Source: Planctomycetaceae bacterium
GTDB lineage: Bacteria; Planctomycetota; Planctomycetia; Planctomycetales; Planctomycetaceae
DNA length: 64,000 nt
Assembly (NCBI GenBank): GCA_041398825.1
Contig: JAWKTX010000002.1
Location: 186,001 to 250,000 of the forward strand
Reading direction: 5' to 3'
The notes beneath the pieces were generated by a model that ran no database searches, was not told the origin of the DNA, and saw only the letters and a program-made list of their open reading frames with translations. The translations under genes were made by a program, and so were the position numbers. Shown piece by piece: positions 18,780 to 27,468 of this stretch (the first letter of the stretch is position 1; each line of letters opens with the position of its first letter).

Positions 18780-19157
18780 ATGAAACACGAAGACCTCACC
18801 CAGAAGATCATCGGCTGTGCCTATCAGGTCTATAACACCATGGGCTGCGGGTACCTCGAATCGGTGTATGAAAAGTGCCTCATGATCGAACTCAAAAAAG
18901 CGGGTCTGTCCGCTGTCGCTCAATACCCCATTCAGGTGACGTACGCTGGTGAAATCGTCGGTGACTTCATCGCCGACATTTTCGTCGAAGGAACCATCAT
19001 CGTGGAGCTCAAGGCAATCCGCCAGCTAACGACCACGCATGAGGTTCAACTTGTGAACTACCTGACGTCCACCAATACGGAAGTCGGCCTGCTCATCAAC
19101 TTCGGGGCAACAAAAGTGGAAGTGAAAAGAAAGATCAGAACTCTGCCTTCTGCGTGA
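18780..19157 (+). CDS. GxxExxY protein (PD-(D/E)XK-like)
   Basis: A 125-residue protein carrying the signature that names the family: GYLESVY (Gly24, Glu27, Tyr30), preceded by GCAYQVYNTMG. A later block GDFIADIFVEGTIIVELKAI supplies an Asp (about 66) and Glu-x-Lys (76-78) in the spacing of PD-(D/E)XK nuclease-like folds. Biochemical function is not established. The gene is intact, unlike most of its neighbours. Its last codons and stop (CTGCCTTCTGCGTGA) are part of the repeated unit that is then tandemly amplified downstream. The start ATG at 18780 lies 27 bases after the upstream repeat copy. Confidence 0.85.
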   Translation: MKHEDLTQKIIGCAYQVYNTMGCGYLESVYEKCLMIELKKAGLSAVAQYPIQVTYAGEIVGDFIADIFVEGTIIVELKAIRQLTTTHEVQLVNYLTSTNTEVGLLINFGATKVEVKRKIRTLPSA

Positions 19158-20003
19158 AGACAACGGAGGGGATCACAGGATGAACAGGATTTCCGCCATG
19201 GTCAAACCCCGCACTCATCCTGTCAATCCTGTGATCCTGTCCTGTACCGTTGCACTGTCTGCCTTCTGCGTGAAGACAATGGACAGGATGACGGGATGAA
19301 CAGGATTTTCGCCATGGACAACCCTCGCACTCATCCTGTCAATCCTGTGATCGTGTCCTGTACCGTTGCGCTGTCTGGGTTCTGCGTGAAGACAACGGAG
19401 GGGATCACAGGATGAACAGGATTTCTGCCATGGACAAACCCCGCACTCATCCTGTCAATCCTGTGATCGTGTCCTGAACCGTTGCACTGTCTGGGTTCTG
19501 CGTGAAGACAATGGACAGGATGACGGGATGAACAGGATTTCTGCCATGGACAACCCTCGCACTCATCCTGTCAATCCTGTGATCGTGTCCTGAACCGTTG
19601 CGATGTCTGGGTTCTACGTGAAGGCGATGGACGGGATCACAGGATGAACAGGATTTCTGCCATGGACAACCCCCGCACTCATCCTGTCAATCCTGTGATC
19701 GTGTCCTGTACCGTTGCGATGTCTGGGTTCTGCGTGAAGACGACGGACGGGATCACAGGATGAACAGGATTTCTGCCATGGACAAACCCCGCACTCATTC
19801 TGTCAATCCTGTGATCGTGTCCTGTACCGTTGCGATGTCTGGGTTCTGCGTGAAGACGACGGACGGGATCACAGGATGAACAGGATTTCTGCCATGGACA
19901 AACCCCGCACTCATTCTGTCAATCCTGTGATCGTGTCCTGAACCGTTGCACTGTCTGGGTTCTGCGTGAAGACAATGGACAGGATGTCGGGATGAACAGG
20001 ATC
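19149..20003. repeat. 116-bp tandem repeat array (7 full units plus a partial)
   Basis: The landmark TCTGCGTGAAG (one copy TCTACGTGAAG) begins at 19149, 19265, 19381, 19497, 19613, 19729, 19845 and 19961, an exact 116-base period. Each unit holds an imperfect inverted repeat of about 26-base arms built from ACAGGAT words, around a loop TTCTGCCATGGAC...CGCACTC, plus a spacer. Units fall into two types: GATCACAGG (units 1 and 3) and GATGACGGG (units 2, 4 and the partial 8), which alternate in units 1-4 as a 232-bp dimer. Units 6 and 7 are nearly identical to each other, indicating a recent duplication. The first unit begins inside the GxxExxY stop region. Confidence 0.95.
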
Positions 20004-20182
20004 TGTATTGTTGCCATCTCTGGCGAGAATCCGGTTGTTCCTGTGAACCTGTCGAGGCCCGTTGAACCGTCTGTGTTGTCAGTCAAATCAACGCGGGCTT
20101 GCAGGGGGCTGACGTTTCCCGAAGTTCATCTTATGAGAACTGTTTTCAAAGCCAGGGCTGGTTTGTGCCTGTGACGGAGTCG

Positions 20183-21466
20183 TCAGTCGGATTCATCAAC
20201 GGCAAACCGCTGCGGTTCTTTCAGGCGGGCACCCAGTAATTCCAGTTGATATCTGACAAGTCCGGCGACTTCATTGTTGAACGTATCGTCGTCCGAAAAC
20301 GTCAGCGGGATCTTTCGTTCTGTGGAATCCAGGATGACTCCCCTGGACTTTGTCGCTGACGGGCGTCGTCGGTCGCCGGACTCCTTTGGGTTGAGCGTGA
20401 TGGCTGAGCCGATGCCAATGTCGGTGACGGAATCGGTCGAAACAGACAACCTCTTGCGGAACCATCCGACACCCACTCCGCCGGTCAGCTTGTCGCGATT
20501 GACACGAATAGTTACTCGGCCAAACCACAGGGCCAGAAGCATTCCCAGCGGCATGAGCCCCACGATGACAAAGATAGAGAGAAAGGCCAGCATGGCAATC
20601 GTGAAAAGATTCAGCTCCTGCGATTTCAGAATGCCGACCGCCATCGTGCCCACGACGCCATACCAAAACACACAGAAGAAGGCCAAAAATGGTGTCCCGA
20701 TGGCTCGAAAGATAAGAGGGACGGCAACCGGGTAGCTGATCGCAAGATCATGGGCATCAAACGAGTCGATACGGACCCTGGAATCCGGCGGCAGGTCCTC
20801 CGGGCACAGTTCCGGAGGCCGCTGGGTGATGGATGAATGCTCTTCCAGATCGCTGATGCCGTCCTGAAGAATGCTGTTGGTTTCGATGGATGCGGCTCTC
20901 GCCAATGCTTCTTCGCCGTAGAGGCCTCCGTCCCAGTTGAGAAATTGATTGATGACCGTGACAAGCCATTCCTTTTCGGCGACCTCCAGGGCGGTCCCAA
21001 AGCATTCTTTGCGGTCATTAACCCCATAGACCGCAACCCGATAAACGGGCTCATTGTTTTGCTCATACGATTCTTCAAGTTGCGCATGAGCTCCCTCGCC
21101 CAATTCCAGCTCAGTGAACTTCTTGCGCCCCGCGAGGCTGCGTTGAATGGACAGCAGGTTTGGCTGTACGGCCAGCATGACCTGAGTAAATCGCATGCGA
21201 AACCAGGCCACGATCATCCCGACTCCAACGGCGTAGAACGCACCGAAGAAGAGAGTCAGAAGTATCAGCTGTTTGCCCCCGGGCTTTTCTGCAAAGAAGA
21301 AGCCACATGCAATCGCGGTGGTGATTAGCAACCAGAAGACAGCAAACCATCCCAGCGCGCGGCCTCTTCTTCCGCCTGGCGGGATCACGATCACCAGCCG
21401 CTGTGCCGAGTTCTCATGCAGCAGGATCGTTGAGCCTTCCGGCGGATTAGGAGTTTCAGACGCCAT
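20183..21466 (-). CDS. Hypothetical membrane protein with four transmembrane helices
   Basis: A 427-residue protein of unrecognised family. From the start at 21466 a short Pro-rich soluble part is followed by two membrane helices (GWFAVFWLLITTAIACGF; LILLTLFFGAFYAVGVGMIV), a soluble domain of about 150 residues, two more helices (IFRAIGTPFLAFFCVFWYG; AMLAFLSIFVIVGLMPLGML), and a C-terminal domain with GGVGVGWFRKRLSV and VILDSTERKIPLTF that may be a small beta domain. The frame opens at 21679, but only the 21466 start removes a low-complexity leader. It has no obvious operon partner. A broken protein at 28384-29370 has a similar overall layout; relatedness is a guess. Confidence 0.6.
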   Translation of the reverse strand: MASETPNPPEGSTILLHENSAQRLVIVIPPGGRRGRALGWFAVFWLLITTAIACGFFFAEKPGGKQLILLTLFFGAFYAVGVGMIVAWFRMRFTQVMLAVQPNLLSIQRSLAGRKKFTELELGEGAHAQLEESYEQNNEPVYRVAVYGVNDRKECFGTALEVAEKEWLVTVINQFLNWDGGLYGEEALARAASIETNSILQDGISDLEEHSSITQRPPELCPEDLPPDSRVRIDSFDAHDLAISYPVAVPLIFRAIGTPFLAFFCVFWYGVVGTMAVGILKSQELNLFTIAMLAFLSIFVIVGLMPLGMLLALWFGRVTIRVNRDKLTGGVGVGWFRKRLSVSTDSVTDIGIGSAITLNPKESGDRRRPSATKSRGVILDSTERKIPLTFSDDDTFNNEVAGLVRYQLELLGARLKEPQRFAVDESD

Positions 21467-21841
21467 GGATTTTTCTACCCTGACAGCAGGATGCAGACCG
21501 TGCAACGGACAATGACAGAACCGGGGACAAAGGGACATACCAACCGGGCCCTGCCCGGCGAAAGTCCATTCCACTGTGTTCAATCTCCTGGGGCGTGACG
21601 GCGGCAAACGGCCTCTCGCCCCGAAAAAGACAACACCGCCAAACGTGATGATCGTTTGACTCAACAAGCCGTCCTGCAAGTCCTGACTCCGATCTCCGAT
21701 CTCCGATCCGCATTTCAGCGAATCGAGTTTCGGATTTCGACCAAATCGTTCCGCTCAGGACGCAGCGAAGCAGGTGCAACGTTATATCAGATCAGGCTAT
21801 CAACACTGTTGCAGGTGGTTTGATTTTGGAGCGTTAGCGCC
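21467..21841. other. Intergenic region left of the group II intron fragment
   Basis: Between the start of the membrane-protein gene and the first recognisable codon of the intron reverse transcriptase I see no gene. It should contain the promoter of the membrane-protein gene and the deletion point that removed the 5' part of the intron. Confidence 0.45.
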
Positions 21842-22694
21842 TGACAAACCGCCAATGGCGGCTGCGAGCGGGCGTGCTGGTCGAACGCGAACTGCATCCC
21901 TCGATCGAAGGCACGATGCAAGGCGGTCCGCTGTCTCCGATCCTGGCGAACATCCTGCTGGATGACTTCGACAGGGAACTGGAGCATCGTGGTCTGCATT
22001 TCGTCCGCTATGCCGACGACTTCCTCGTGTTTACCAAAACGAGAGAAGCCGCCGTCCGCGTGGCCCGTTCGATCGAGAACTATCTGACTCGCAAACTGAA
22101 ACTGGTGATCAGTCATCAGAAGAGCCGCATCTGCCGCACGGAAGGAGTCGCCCCAAAAAGAATCGAACAGGGCTCGGCTTCGCTTTCGAAGGCTGGGGCG
22201 GTCAGATTCGGGTTAGCCCGAAGAACGAACGCAAGTTCCGTAACCGCGTCAAGCAGATCACACGTCGCAACCGCGGCGTGTCGATGTCTCTTCGCTTCAC
22301 GGAGTTGCATCGCTACTTTCAGGGCTGGGTGGCTTACTTTCGTTTCGTGCCGATCAAGACGTACTTCGCGGAACTCGACAAGTGGATTCGCCGTCGCATC
22401 CGGGCCTGTGACTGGAAGCACTGGCGCGGTGTCCGCACGAGGATCGCGAATCTGCGTCGGCTCGGTGTCAAAGACGACGAAGCGGTCACCCACGGCTGCA
22501 GTCGCAAAGGTCCCGTGGACGCTGTCGTCACGCTCAAAGCGATGCACGAAGCACTGTCGCTGGACTATCTCGCTCAGGAAGGATTAGTCAGCCTGTTCAC
22601 AATCTGGCAGACACTCACTGCGAAAGATCTGAACCGCCGGTGCGGACCCATGCCGGGTGGTGTGGGCTCAGCCCCAAGGCTGACCTATGCCGAT
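21842..22694 (+). mobile_element. Group II intron fragment, copy 1 (3' part with reverse transcriptase/maturase)
   Basis: The first frame (about 21842-22160) begins LTNRQWRLRAGVLVE and carries the RT core GGPLSPILANILLDD and the catalytic YADDF (in HFVRYADDFLVF). A frameshift near 22160-22180 then moves to LGFAFEGWGGQIRVSP and the maturase domain (RYFQGWVAYFRFVPIKTYF; WIRRRIRACDWKHWRGVRT). The N-terminal RT fingers and the 5' intron RNA are missing. After the ORF a short hairpin (ACCGCCGG 22633-22640 against CCGGGTGGT 22653-22661) is a candidate domain V. Both copies share sequence up to CTATGCCGAT, so the intron 3' end is placed at 22694 (ending AT). It is antisense to the broken cassette genes on its right. 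Confidence 0.85.
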
Positions 22695-22698
22695 CCTG

Positions 22699-22705
22699 GT
22701 TAGGC
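22699..22705 (-). repeat. attC R'' box left after intron insertion
   Basis: GCCTAAC on the minus strand matches the integron R'' consensus RYYYAAC exactly. It lies 17 bases after the stop of the PLD-like cassette gene and 4 bases from the intron 3' end. The rest of this attC was presumably lost with the intron 5' side. Confidence 0.5.
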
Positions 22706-22722
22706 GATTCTTGTTTAAGGCA

Positions 22723-23524
22723 CTATTGCTCCTTTTGCCATGATTCCATCAAGGATTGCATGTCCAGTCGGGCTGCAATCCGCAGGCGAGAAGTTGGTAG
22801 GATGAGTTCCGCATCCCTTAATGTGCTCGTCCCAAGGAAAAAGACGGTGTCATCAACACGCAGAATTGCGGTCATGTAGATGGCACGGTTGGCATTCGAT
22901 CAACTGGTAGTTACGGAACTCTCCAGCAACCCTGGACAAAGGCAATACATTCGCAACACCGAACGTAGCTTTGCCTTTGGTTGTCACCAATCGGAGTTCG
23001 AGCGTCCTGCTGAGATCGCGCAAGTACAGATGAAAGAAGTCTGAGTCGAGATATCGGTCGAAGTAGTGGACGCAGCGTTTGGCAGTGTTAATCGCGTCGC
23101 GTATCTTGAGATAGACGGTGAAAGGCGTATTTGCTTCATGTAGCTCCGCAGCCCAATTGATGGGAACGCGATCGATCGCGTTTAGAGTGTTTTTCTTAAC
23201 GAGAGCTACGCGTTCCCGAAACTCTTTCTGTTTGTCGAATGGATCACTTGACTTTCTCGCAAGGATTCCAAGGTAATTTCGCAGTCCGTATTGTTCGCCA
23301 GCAATTTCGTTGTACTCGTCCACAAAACGAGCAGTGCCAAACGTTACGAATACACACACCTCGTTCATCCACCGGTCCATGTCCGGCCCAAGTGAAGCCG
23401 CAACGATCTGGTACTCAGTGTTGGTTGGGGGCTGTGCCTTTTCTGCAAGTGCATCAACCGGTGCGAGCACTCTGCCAAGCTGAAGGATCAGCGTCGATCT
23501 TTGAGCGGCGCTGTCAACCTTCAT
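22723..23524 (-). pseudogene. Broken PLD-like protein gene (cassette-borne)
   Basis: From the ATG at 23524 (MKVDSAAQRSTLILQLG) the frame runs about 220 residues through unrecognised helical sequence into VHYFDRYLDSDFFHLYL and RTLELRLVTTKGKATFGV, then LHDR. A frameshift right after LHDR leads in the next frame to ILRVDDTVFFLGTSTLRDAE and on to a TAG at 22723-22725. The pattern HDR followed by a strand and F-x-LG-x-S/T resembles a phospholipase-D-like half-site, so an ancestral PLD-type domain is likely but not certain. The start lies 13 bases after the R' box of an attC-like site, as expected for a gene cassette. Function before decay is unknown. Confidence 0.6.
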
Positions 23525-23536
23525 CAGCGTCTGTTC

Positions 23537-23629
23537 GCTAACGCCCCGCGTCACCGGGGCCCGTGAGTTGAGTATCCATTTGAAAAACCGATCCAACGGG
23601 CCTCCGGTGCACACTACTGATGGTTATGC
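23537..23629 (-). repeat. attC-like recombination site 1 (93 bp)
   Basis: Reading the minus strand, the site starts with GCATAAC (R'', 23623-23629) and ends with GGCGTTAGC (R', 23537-23545). Inside, CACCGGAGGCCCGT pairs with ACGGGCCCCGGTG across a loop containing GGTTTTTCAAATGG, with a single extra/mismatched base, as in integron attC stems. It begins 2 bases after the stop of one broken gene and ends 13 bases before the start of the next, the position expected at a cassette junction. Confidence 0.7.
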
Positions 23630-23630
23630 C

Positions 23631-23928
23631 TTATTTGTCTGCAGGCACAGGCAATTTCGTCTTCGTTGTGCTGATCCTCATCTCCTCAAGTGCGATCGAT
23701 ATCCCTTCAATCGCTTGCTGCGATGCGGAAATTTTCTCAGACAATACGCTGATTGATTTGTTTAAGGATGCGGTACGTTTATCGAGATCATCCGGCTTCA
23801 CAACGGCAAGCGTCGGAGGCGTTGAGTTCCCCGCATTGCAAAGTCATCATCTTCAAAAATGCCAAAACAAAGCATAACAGCCCCTGTGATCAGCAAAACG
23901 GCGATGAGCACGTCATGCACAGCGGAAT
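23631..23928 (-). pseudogene. Remnant of a small membrane/coiled-coil protein gene
   Basis: The minus strand encodes a hydrophobic segment VLIAVLLITGAVMLCFGIF, then after a frameshift near 23825 a heptad-like stretch (DLDKRTASLNKSISVLSEK; SQQAIEGISIALEEMR) ending in a TAA at 23631-23633. No start codon is in frame; the 5' end was probably displaced by the IS5-type insertion that adjoins it. This looks like a one-helix protein with a coiled coil, function unknown. Its stop is 2 bases from attC-like site 1. Confidence 0.5.
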
Positions 23929-24754
23929 TTATTCGAGCAAGCTAAACCTGTTATGAACTTTGGGGAGTGGAGTCTTGCGAGCATAATGGTGACGAATGCG
24001 AGCCAGTGCCAGCAAATCAAGCGTCACACTCAGCCGTTCGTAGTCTGCGCCAGTCTTCGGAATCTCGCCAGCCAGGCAAAGGTTCGTTCCACAACCCACC
24101 GGCGAAGGTAATAGTACAAATCCACGCTTCGCTTCCGTGTGCTTAACTACTTCCAAACGAATCGACTCAGCGTTCGCCTGTTCAACAGCGATTCTCCGGT
24201 GTAACCTGATCGACAGCCACGCCAACTCTACCGACTGATCCGTCACTTCCTGAACTTGTTTCGCCAGCTCACCGACCTGCGCACGGTCCTGTTCGTTTGC
24301 TGGTGTTACAACAGTGGCAAGTAAATGCCCAAGTGTGTCTACCGCCACATGAACCTTCGATCCTTTGCGTCTCTTTGCTCCATCGTAACCGGCCCAGGAT
24401 CCACTCTCCGGGGTCGACTGCTAATGTCCGCATCAAAATCACTGCTGAAGGATCTTCAGCACGCTCCGTATTCAGTCGAGCCACCATTCGAAGATCATGA
24501 ACAATGGATTGGAAGACTTTCGCATCAACCCAGCGTCGAGCTTTGCTGGTACACCACAGTCCATGGCGGAAAAATCATTGGGCGGGTATCGCCACCCGGA
24601 CAGCCAGTCTTAACAACATACTGCAATGCATTGAATACGGCTCGCAGAGGATATTCCCGCTGCGGTGCGTCTTCCGTCATCAACGTCAGATACGGCACAA
24701 CAAATTCCCATTCGTCATCCTTGACGTCGCTGGGATACGACGTGTCTTACTCAT
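23929..24754 (-). pseudogene. IS5-family transposase, decayed
   Basis: Pieces in three frames assemble into a nearly full-length IS5-group DDE transposase. The N-terminus is at 24754 (MSKTRRIP, then in another frame DDEWEFVVPYL and PLRAVFNALQYVVKTGCPG). The middle has EDPSAVIL and the region before VAVDTLGHLLATVVTPANEQ. The C-terminus has IRLEVVKHTEAKRGFVLLP, GCGTNLCLAGEIPKT (a diverged form of the usual VVERTFAWL-type block) and DYERLSVTLDLLALARI. At least three frameshifts make it inactive. Terminal inverted repeats could not be identified with confidence. It sits between two broken cassette genes, so it probably inserted into the array. Confidence 0.75.
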
Positions 24755-24798
24755 CACTTAACTTCAACATATGTTTCAAGTTAAGTCAATAACGAGCT

Positions 24799-25464
24799 CT
24801 AGAGGATTCGATGCCGTTCAAATTTCGCCAGCGTCTCCACGTGAAGCGATCGCTTTGGGCGTGGAGGACCGATTCCAAAACCAGAGCGGTGATACCAACG
24901 CACCGGCCGCTTGGTTGTCCTTGAGGCAACATTTTGAACTGAATCGAACCAAGCGTGTGTCCAGTCCTCCATTGCCAGAGACTTCAGCGCAGCAGTAACT
25001 ACGGACGCGGAATACAGGTAGTAAACTGACTGAAGCAGTCGCTTGCACGCCCACACAAAGCCCGCAACTAAGAGGCACAGGAATGCAGTGCCAATGAATA
25101 GGAGCGTGCGCGACCGTGAATCAGTGGCATCAATCGCATACTTGCTGGAATAAAGTATCGCGGCAAGTGCCACCAAGTACCGTGTGTATTAACGATTCGC
25201 ATCCTCAACAAAATCGCGGCGCGTGTCGTACATGTTGAATAGCAGCGTCTCGGTCCGCCTGCTGAGTTTCGAACGGCACTTTTTTGACTGGTAGTTTTCG
25301 GCGACTCTCTCGGCCTCACTTTTCAGGTAATCGCGTAGGTTGCGTTCGCTGTCAGTGGTTGGAAGTAGCAAACAACTTTCGACATCGATTTGACTGTTCC
25401 ATTTCGGGAGAGTCTTCATCTTCAGGTGAGTCTTCATTGGAATCAGTGTTCAAGTCTAGTTCTC
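24799..25464 (-). pseudogene. Broken membrane-protein gene (cassette-borne)
   Basis: The reading begins at ATG 25468-25466, overlapping the attC R' box, as MRELDLNTDSNEDSPEDE, shifts frame near 25400, and continues NLRDYLKSEAERVAENYQS to EDANR. There an in-frame TAA (25189-25191) interrupts it. The same frame goes on with YLVALAAILYSSKYAIDAT, a second hydrophobic helix (LLFIGTAFLCLLVAGFVWA) and LLQSVYYLYSASVVTAALK. The combined product would have been about 220 residues with an acidic N-terminus and two membrane helices. I do not recognise the family. Confidence 0.55.
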
Positions 25465-25545
25465 GCATAACGTTTGCGTTGACCGGGCCGCCGCCAATCA
25501 GCATTGACTTCACGAACGACGCGACCGGCGGCTCTGCGTCCAACG
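25465..25545 (-). repeat. attC-like site 2, R' side (interrupted by the intron)
   Basis: On the minus strand it ends with AACGTTATGC (R' GTTATGC at 25465-25471). GCCGCCGGTCG and GGCGGCGGCCCGG form the pairing arms around AGTCAATGCTGATT. Its R'' end is missing here but is found at 26556-26567 on the other side of intron copy 2. Joining 25465-25545 with 26556-26567 gives a site of about 93 bp, matching site 1. Confidence 0.6.
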
Positions 25546-26555
25546 ATGCGCCCAACATGGGCGTGGACTTGTGGGGTGAAAGTCCCCTGTACGAAAACGG
25601 GACTCACTGAGAGCAGTATGCCAAATGTTTCTTTGTGAGTGAAGTACGAGGCGAGGAGCAACTGCGGAAGAGCGATCGACCGTGGGGAGGAAGCTCTTCT
25701 TTGGGGCCGGGTTTGACAATCGCCACCTTGAGTGCGGAGACTTGTCGCCGCTTTGGATTCTTCTGACAAACGATCTTCGAAAAGGCGGTTCTATTCCGGA
25801 AGCATTTACGACAACACCGGGCACCAATCTTCCGTTGAATCTGGCGATCGGCAGAAGCCCGAAGGTCCACGGGCGTTCGCGGAACTGACAGGAATTCTGG
25901 CCGAGGTCTGCCGTGTAAATGATCAATTTTGAGCGATTCAGAGTTTTGACCAGTTGTGCGATCCGTCAATTTTAACCTGCCGCCCAACTCGCGGAAACTC
26001 GAAGTGGTGAATCAAAGCCAAAGCCGCGACAAGTCGCCGCACTCCAAACGACAACCTGGCGGCTGCCCAGTTAGCGATCCCCGGCATCGAAATCCTCACT
26101 GCGTCAAGCAGATCACGTCGCAACCGCGGCGTGTCGATGTCTCATCGTTTCACGGAACTGCGTCGCGACTTTCAGGGGCTGGGTGGAGTTGCTTTCGTCT
26201 GGTGCCGATCAAAACGTACTTCGCGGAACTCGACAGAGTGGATCCGCCGCATCGAGGCACTGTGACTGGAAGCACTGGCGCGTGTCGCACGAGGATCGCG
26301 AATCTGCACGTCGGCTCGGTGTCAAAGACGACGAAGCGATCACTCACGGCTGCAGTCGCAAGGTCCGTGGACGCTGTCGTCAACAAAGCCGTGCACGAAG
26401 CACTGTCGCGCTGGACTATCTCGCTCAGGAAGGATTAGGCGGCCTGTTCACAATCTGGCAGACACTCACTGCGAAAGATCTGAACCGCCCGGTGCCGGAC
26501 CCACGCTTGCAGGTGGTGTGGGAGAAGCAGCCCCAAGGCTGACCCCTATGCCGAT
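25546..26555 (+). mobile_element. Group II intron fragment, copy 2 (internally deleted)
   Basis: The right part (about 26105-26555) is a decayed copy of copy 1: CAGATCACGTCGCAACCGCG, TTTCAGGGGCTGGGTGG, CGTACTTCGCGGAACTCGAC and CAATCTGGCAGACACTCACT all match, with many small indels, up to the shared end CTATGCCGAT. The left part (25546-25690) contains GCGCCCAACATGGGCG, GGGGTGAAAGTCCCC and GCGAGGAGCAACTGC, which look like 5' domain I of such introns. Most of the reverse transcriptase is deleted. The middle holds one arm pair of a dispersed repeat (25733-25765 and 26007-26043). It is antisense to the cassette genes. Confidence 0.7.
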
Positions 26556-26567
26556 TTTTTGTTACTT
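26556..26567 (-). repeat. attC-like site 2, R'' side
   Basis: The minus strand reads AAGTAACAAAAA, that is R'' AAGTAAC five bases from the intron 3' end. In copy 1 the R'' box is four bases from the intron end, so both introns sit at the same place in attC. Confidence 0.5.
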
Positions 26568-26738
26568 CCCGCACGCTGATCAGTGCGTTTCACTGCACAA
26601 GGTAACCGCCCCATCTCGCTTGAGGAATAGATGCGGGCTACCCATATCGCCAACATCATCATGGAATAATTGCCAGCAGAATTTTCGCCGAACCATCCAT
26701 CGTATGGCTTTTCACGATTCGCCCACGGATAGCGAATT

Positions 26739-27442
26739 TCAGGAGGCATCAGTAACCGATGCGAGTTGCGCGATGTACACGCCGTCGGAAACGCTCGCGG
26801 TATAGATGATCTGGAACTCACCGATCTTCACAACAGACAGAACCGCAAGGCGGTAATTGTCGCGTACATCCAGCTCTCTTGCATCAGCAGATGCTTCTGG
26901 TTAGTCTGCGGCTCGGTAAATAACGCCGTATCCATCAAAGTGCGTGTACTCGTATACGAACTCAGGGAACTGTTGCCAGGAGATCAGTTCTGGTCTTTGA
27001 CGGTCTCCCAGAGAAAATGCATGGACTGACAATCGTCGTAGCACCAACCTGCTTCATCCTCGGTATCAACAGTAAATCGCCGGGAAGCTTCGGCACGAGG
27101 TCAAAAGAGTCCGCAAAGTTGATCTGAGCCATGAACCACATTGGGCCTCCGTCTTTGTTCTTTGGCCACGGCTTCGCAGCAGGCCAGTACGGTAGACCAC
27201 CGATTTTGGTGACGTGGCGTTTAGGAGACTCCCCTTTACTTAAAGACGAAGGCATCGGTGGGAACTCCAGAGGGGCGTCGCAACCCATGCCGATCTCGAA
27301 GCGTTTCAACTGAATAGAGATCATAAGGACCGGAGATGTTTTGCCCTCGAAGGGCTTCTGTTCGGATCGCGTTCTCGTAAGTGCGGCGAACTGCTGGGAA
27401 GTCCAGTTCGTCGTGCACTTTGCTCGAAGTGGAGTTGATCAT
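26739..27442 (-). pseudogene. DUF1963 (YwqG-like) protein gene, decayed (cassette-borne)
   Basis: From an ATG at 27442 (MINSTSSKVHDELDFPAVRR) the frame shifts near 27290 into PSSLSKGESPKRHVTKIGG and then LPYWPAAKPWPKNKDGGPM, WFMAQINFADS and LPGDLLLI, the diagnostic core of DUF1963. Further shifts lead to DEAGWCYDDCQSMHFLWET and FPEFVYEYTHFDGYGVIYR; an in-frame TAA and a last block LAVLSVVKIGEFQIIYTAS precede a TGA at 26739-26741. At least three frameshifts and one nonsense codon are present. DUF1963 proteins are often neighbours of toxin-immunity genes; an immunity role here is only a guess. An attC-like site lies just upstream. Confidence 0.65.
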
Positions 27443-27468
27443 CTGAACGGGCGACTCCGTGTTGGCAA

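Noticed and set aside
19149..20003. CRISPR array
   Set aside because: The period is 116 bases with the whole unit repeated; there are no unique spacers between short repeats and no cas genes.
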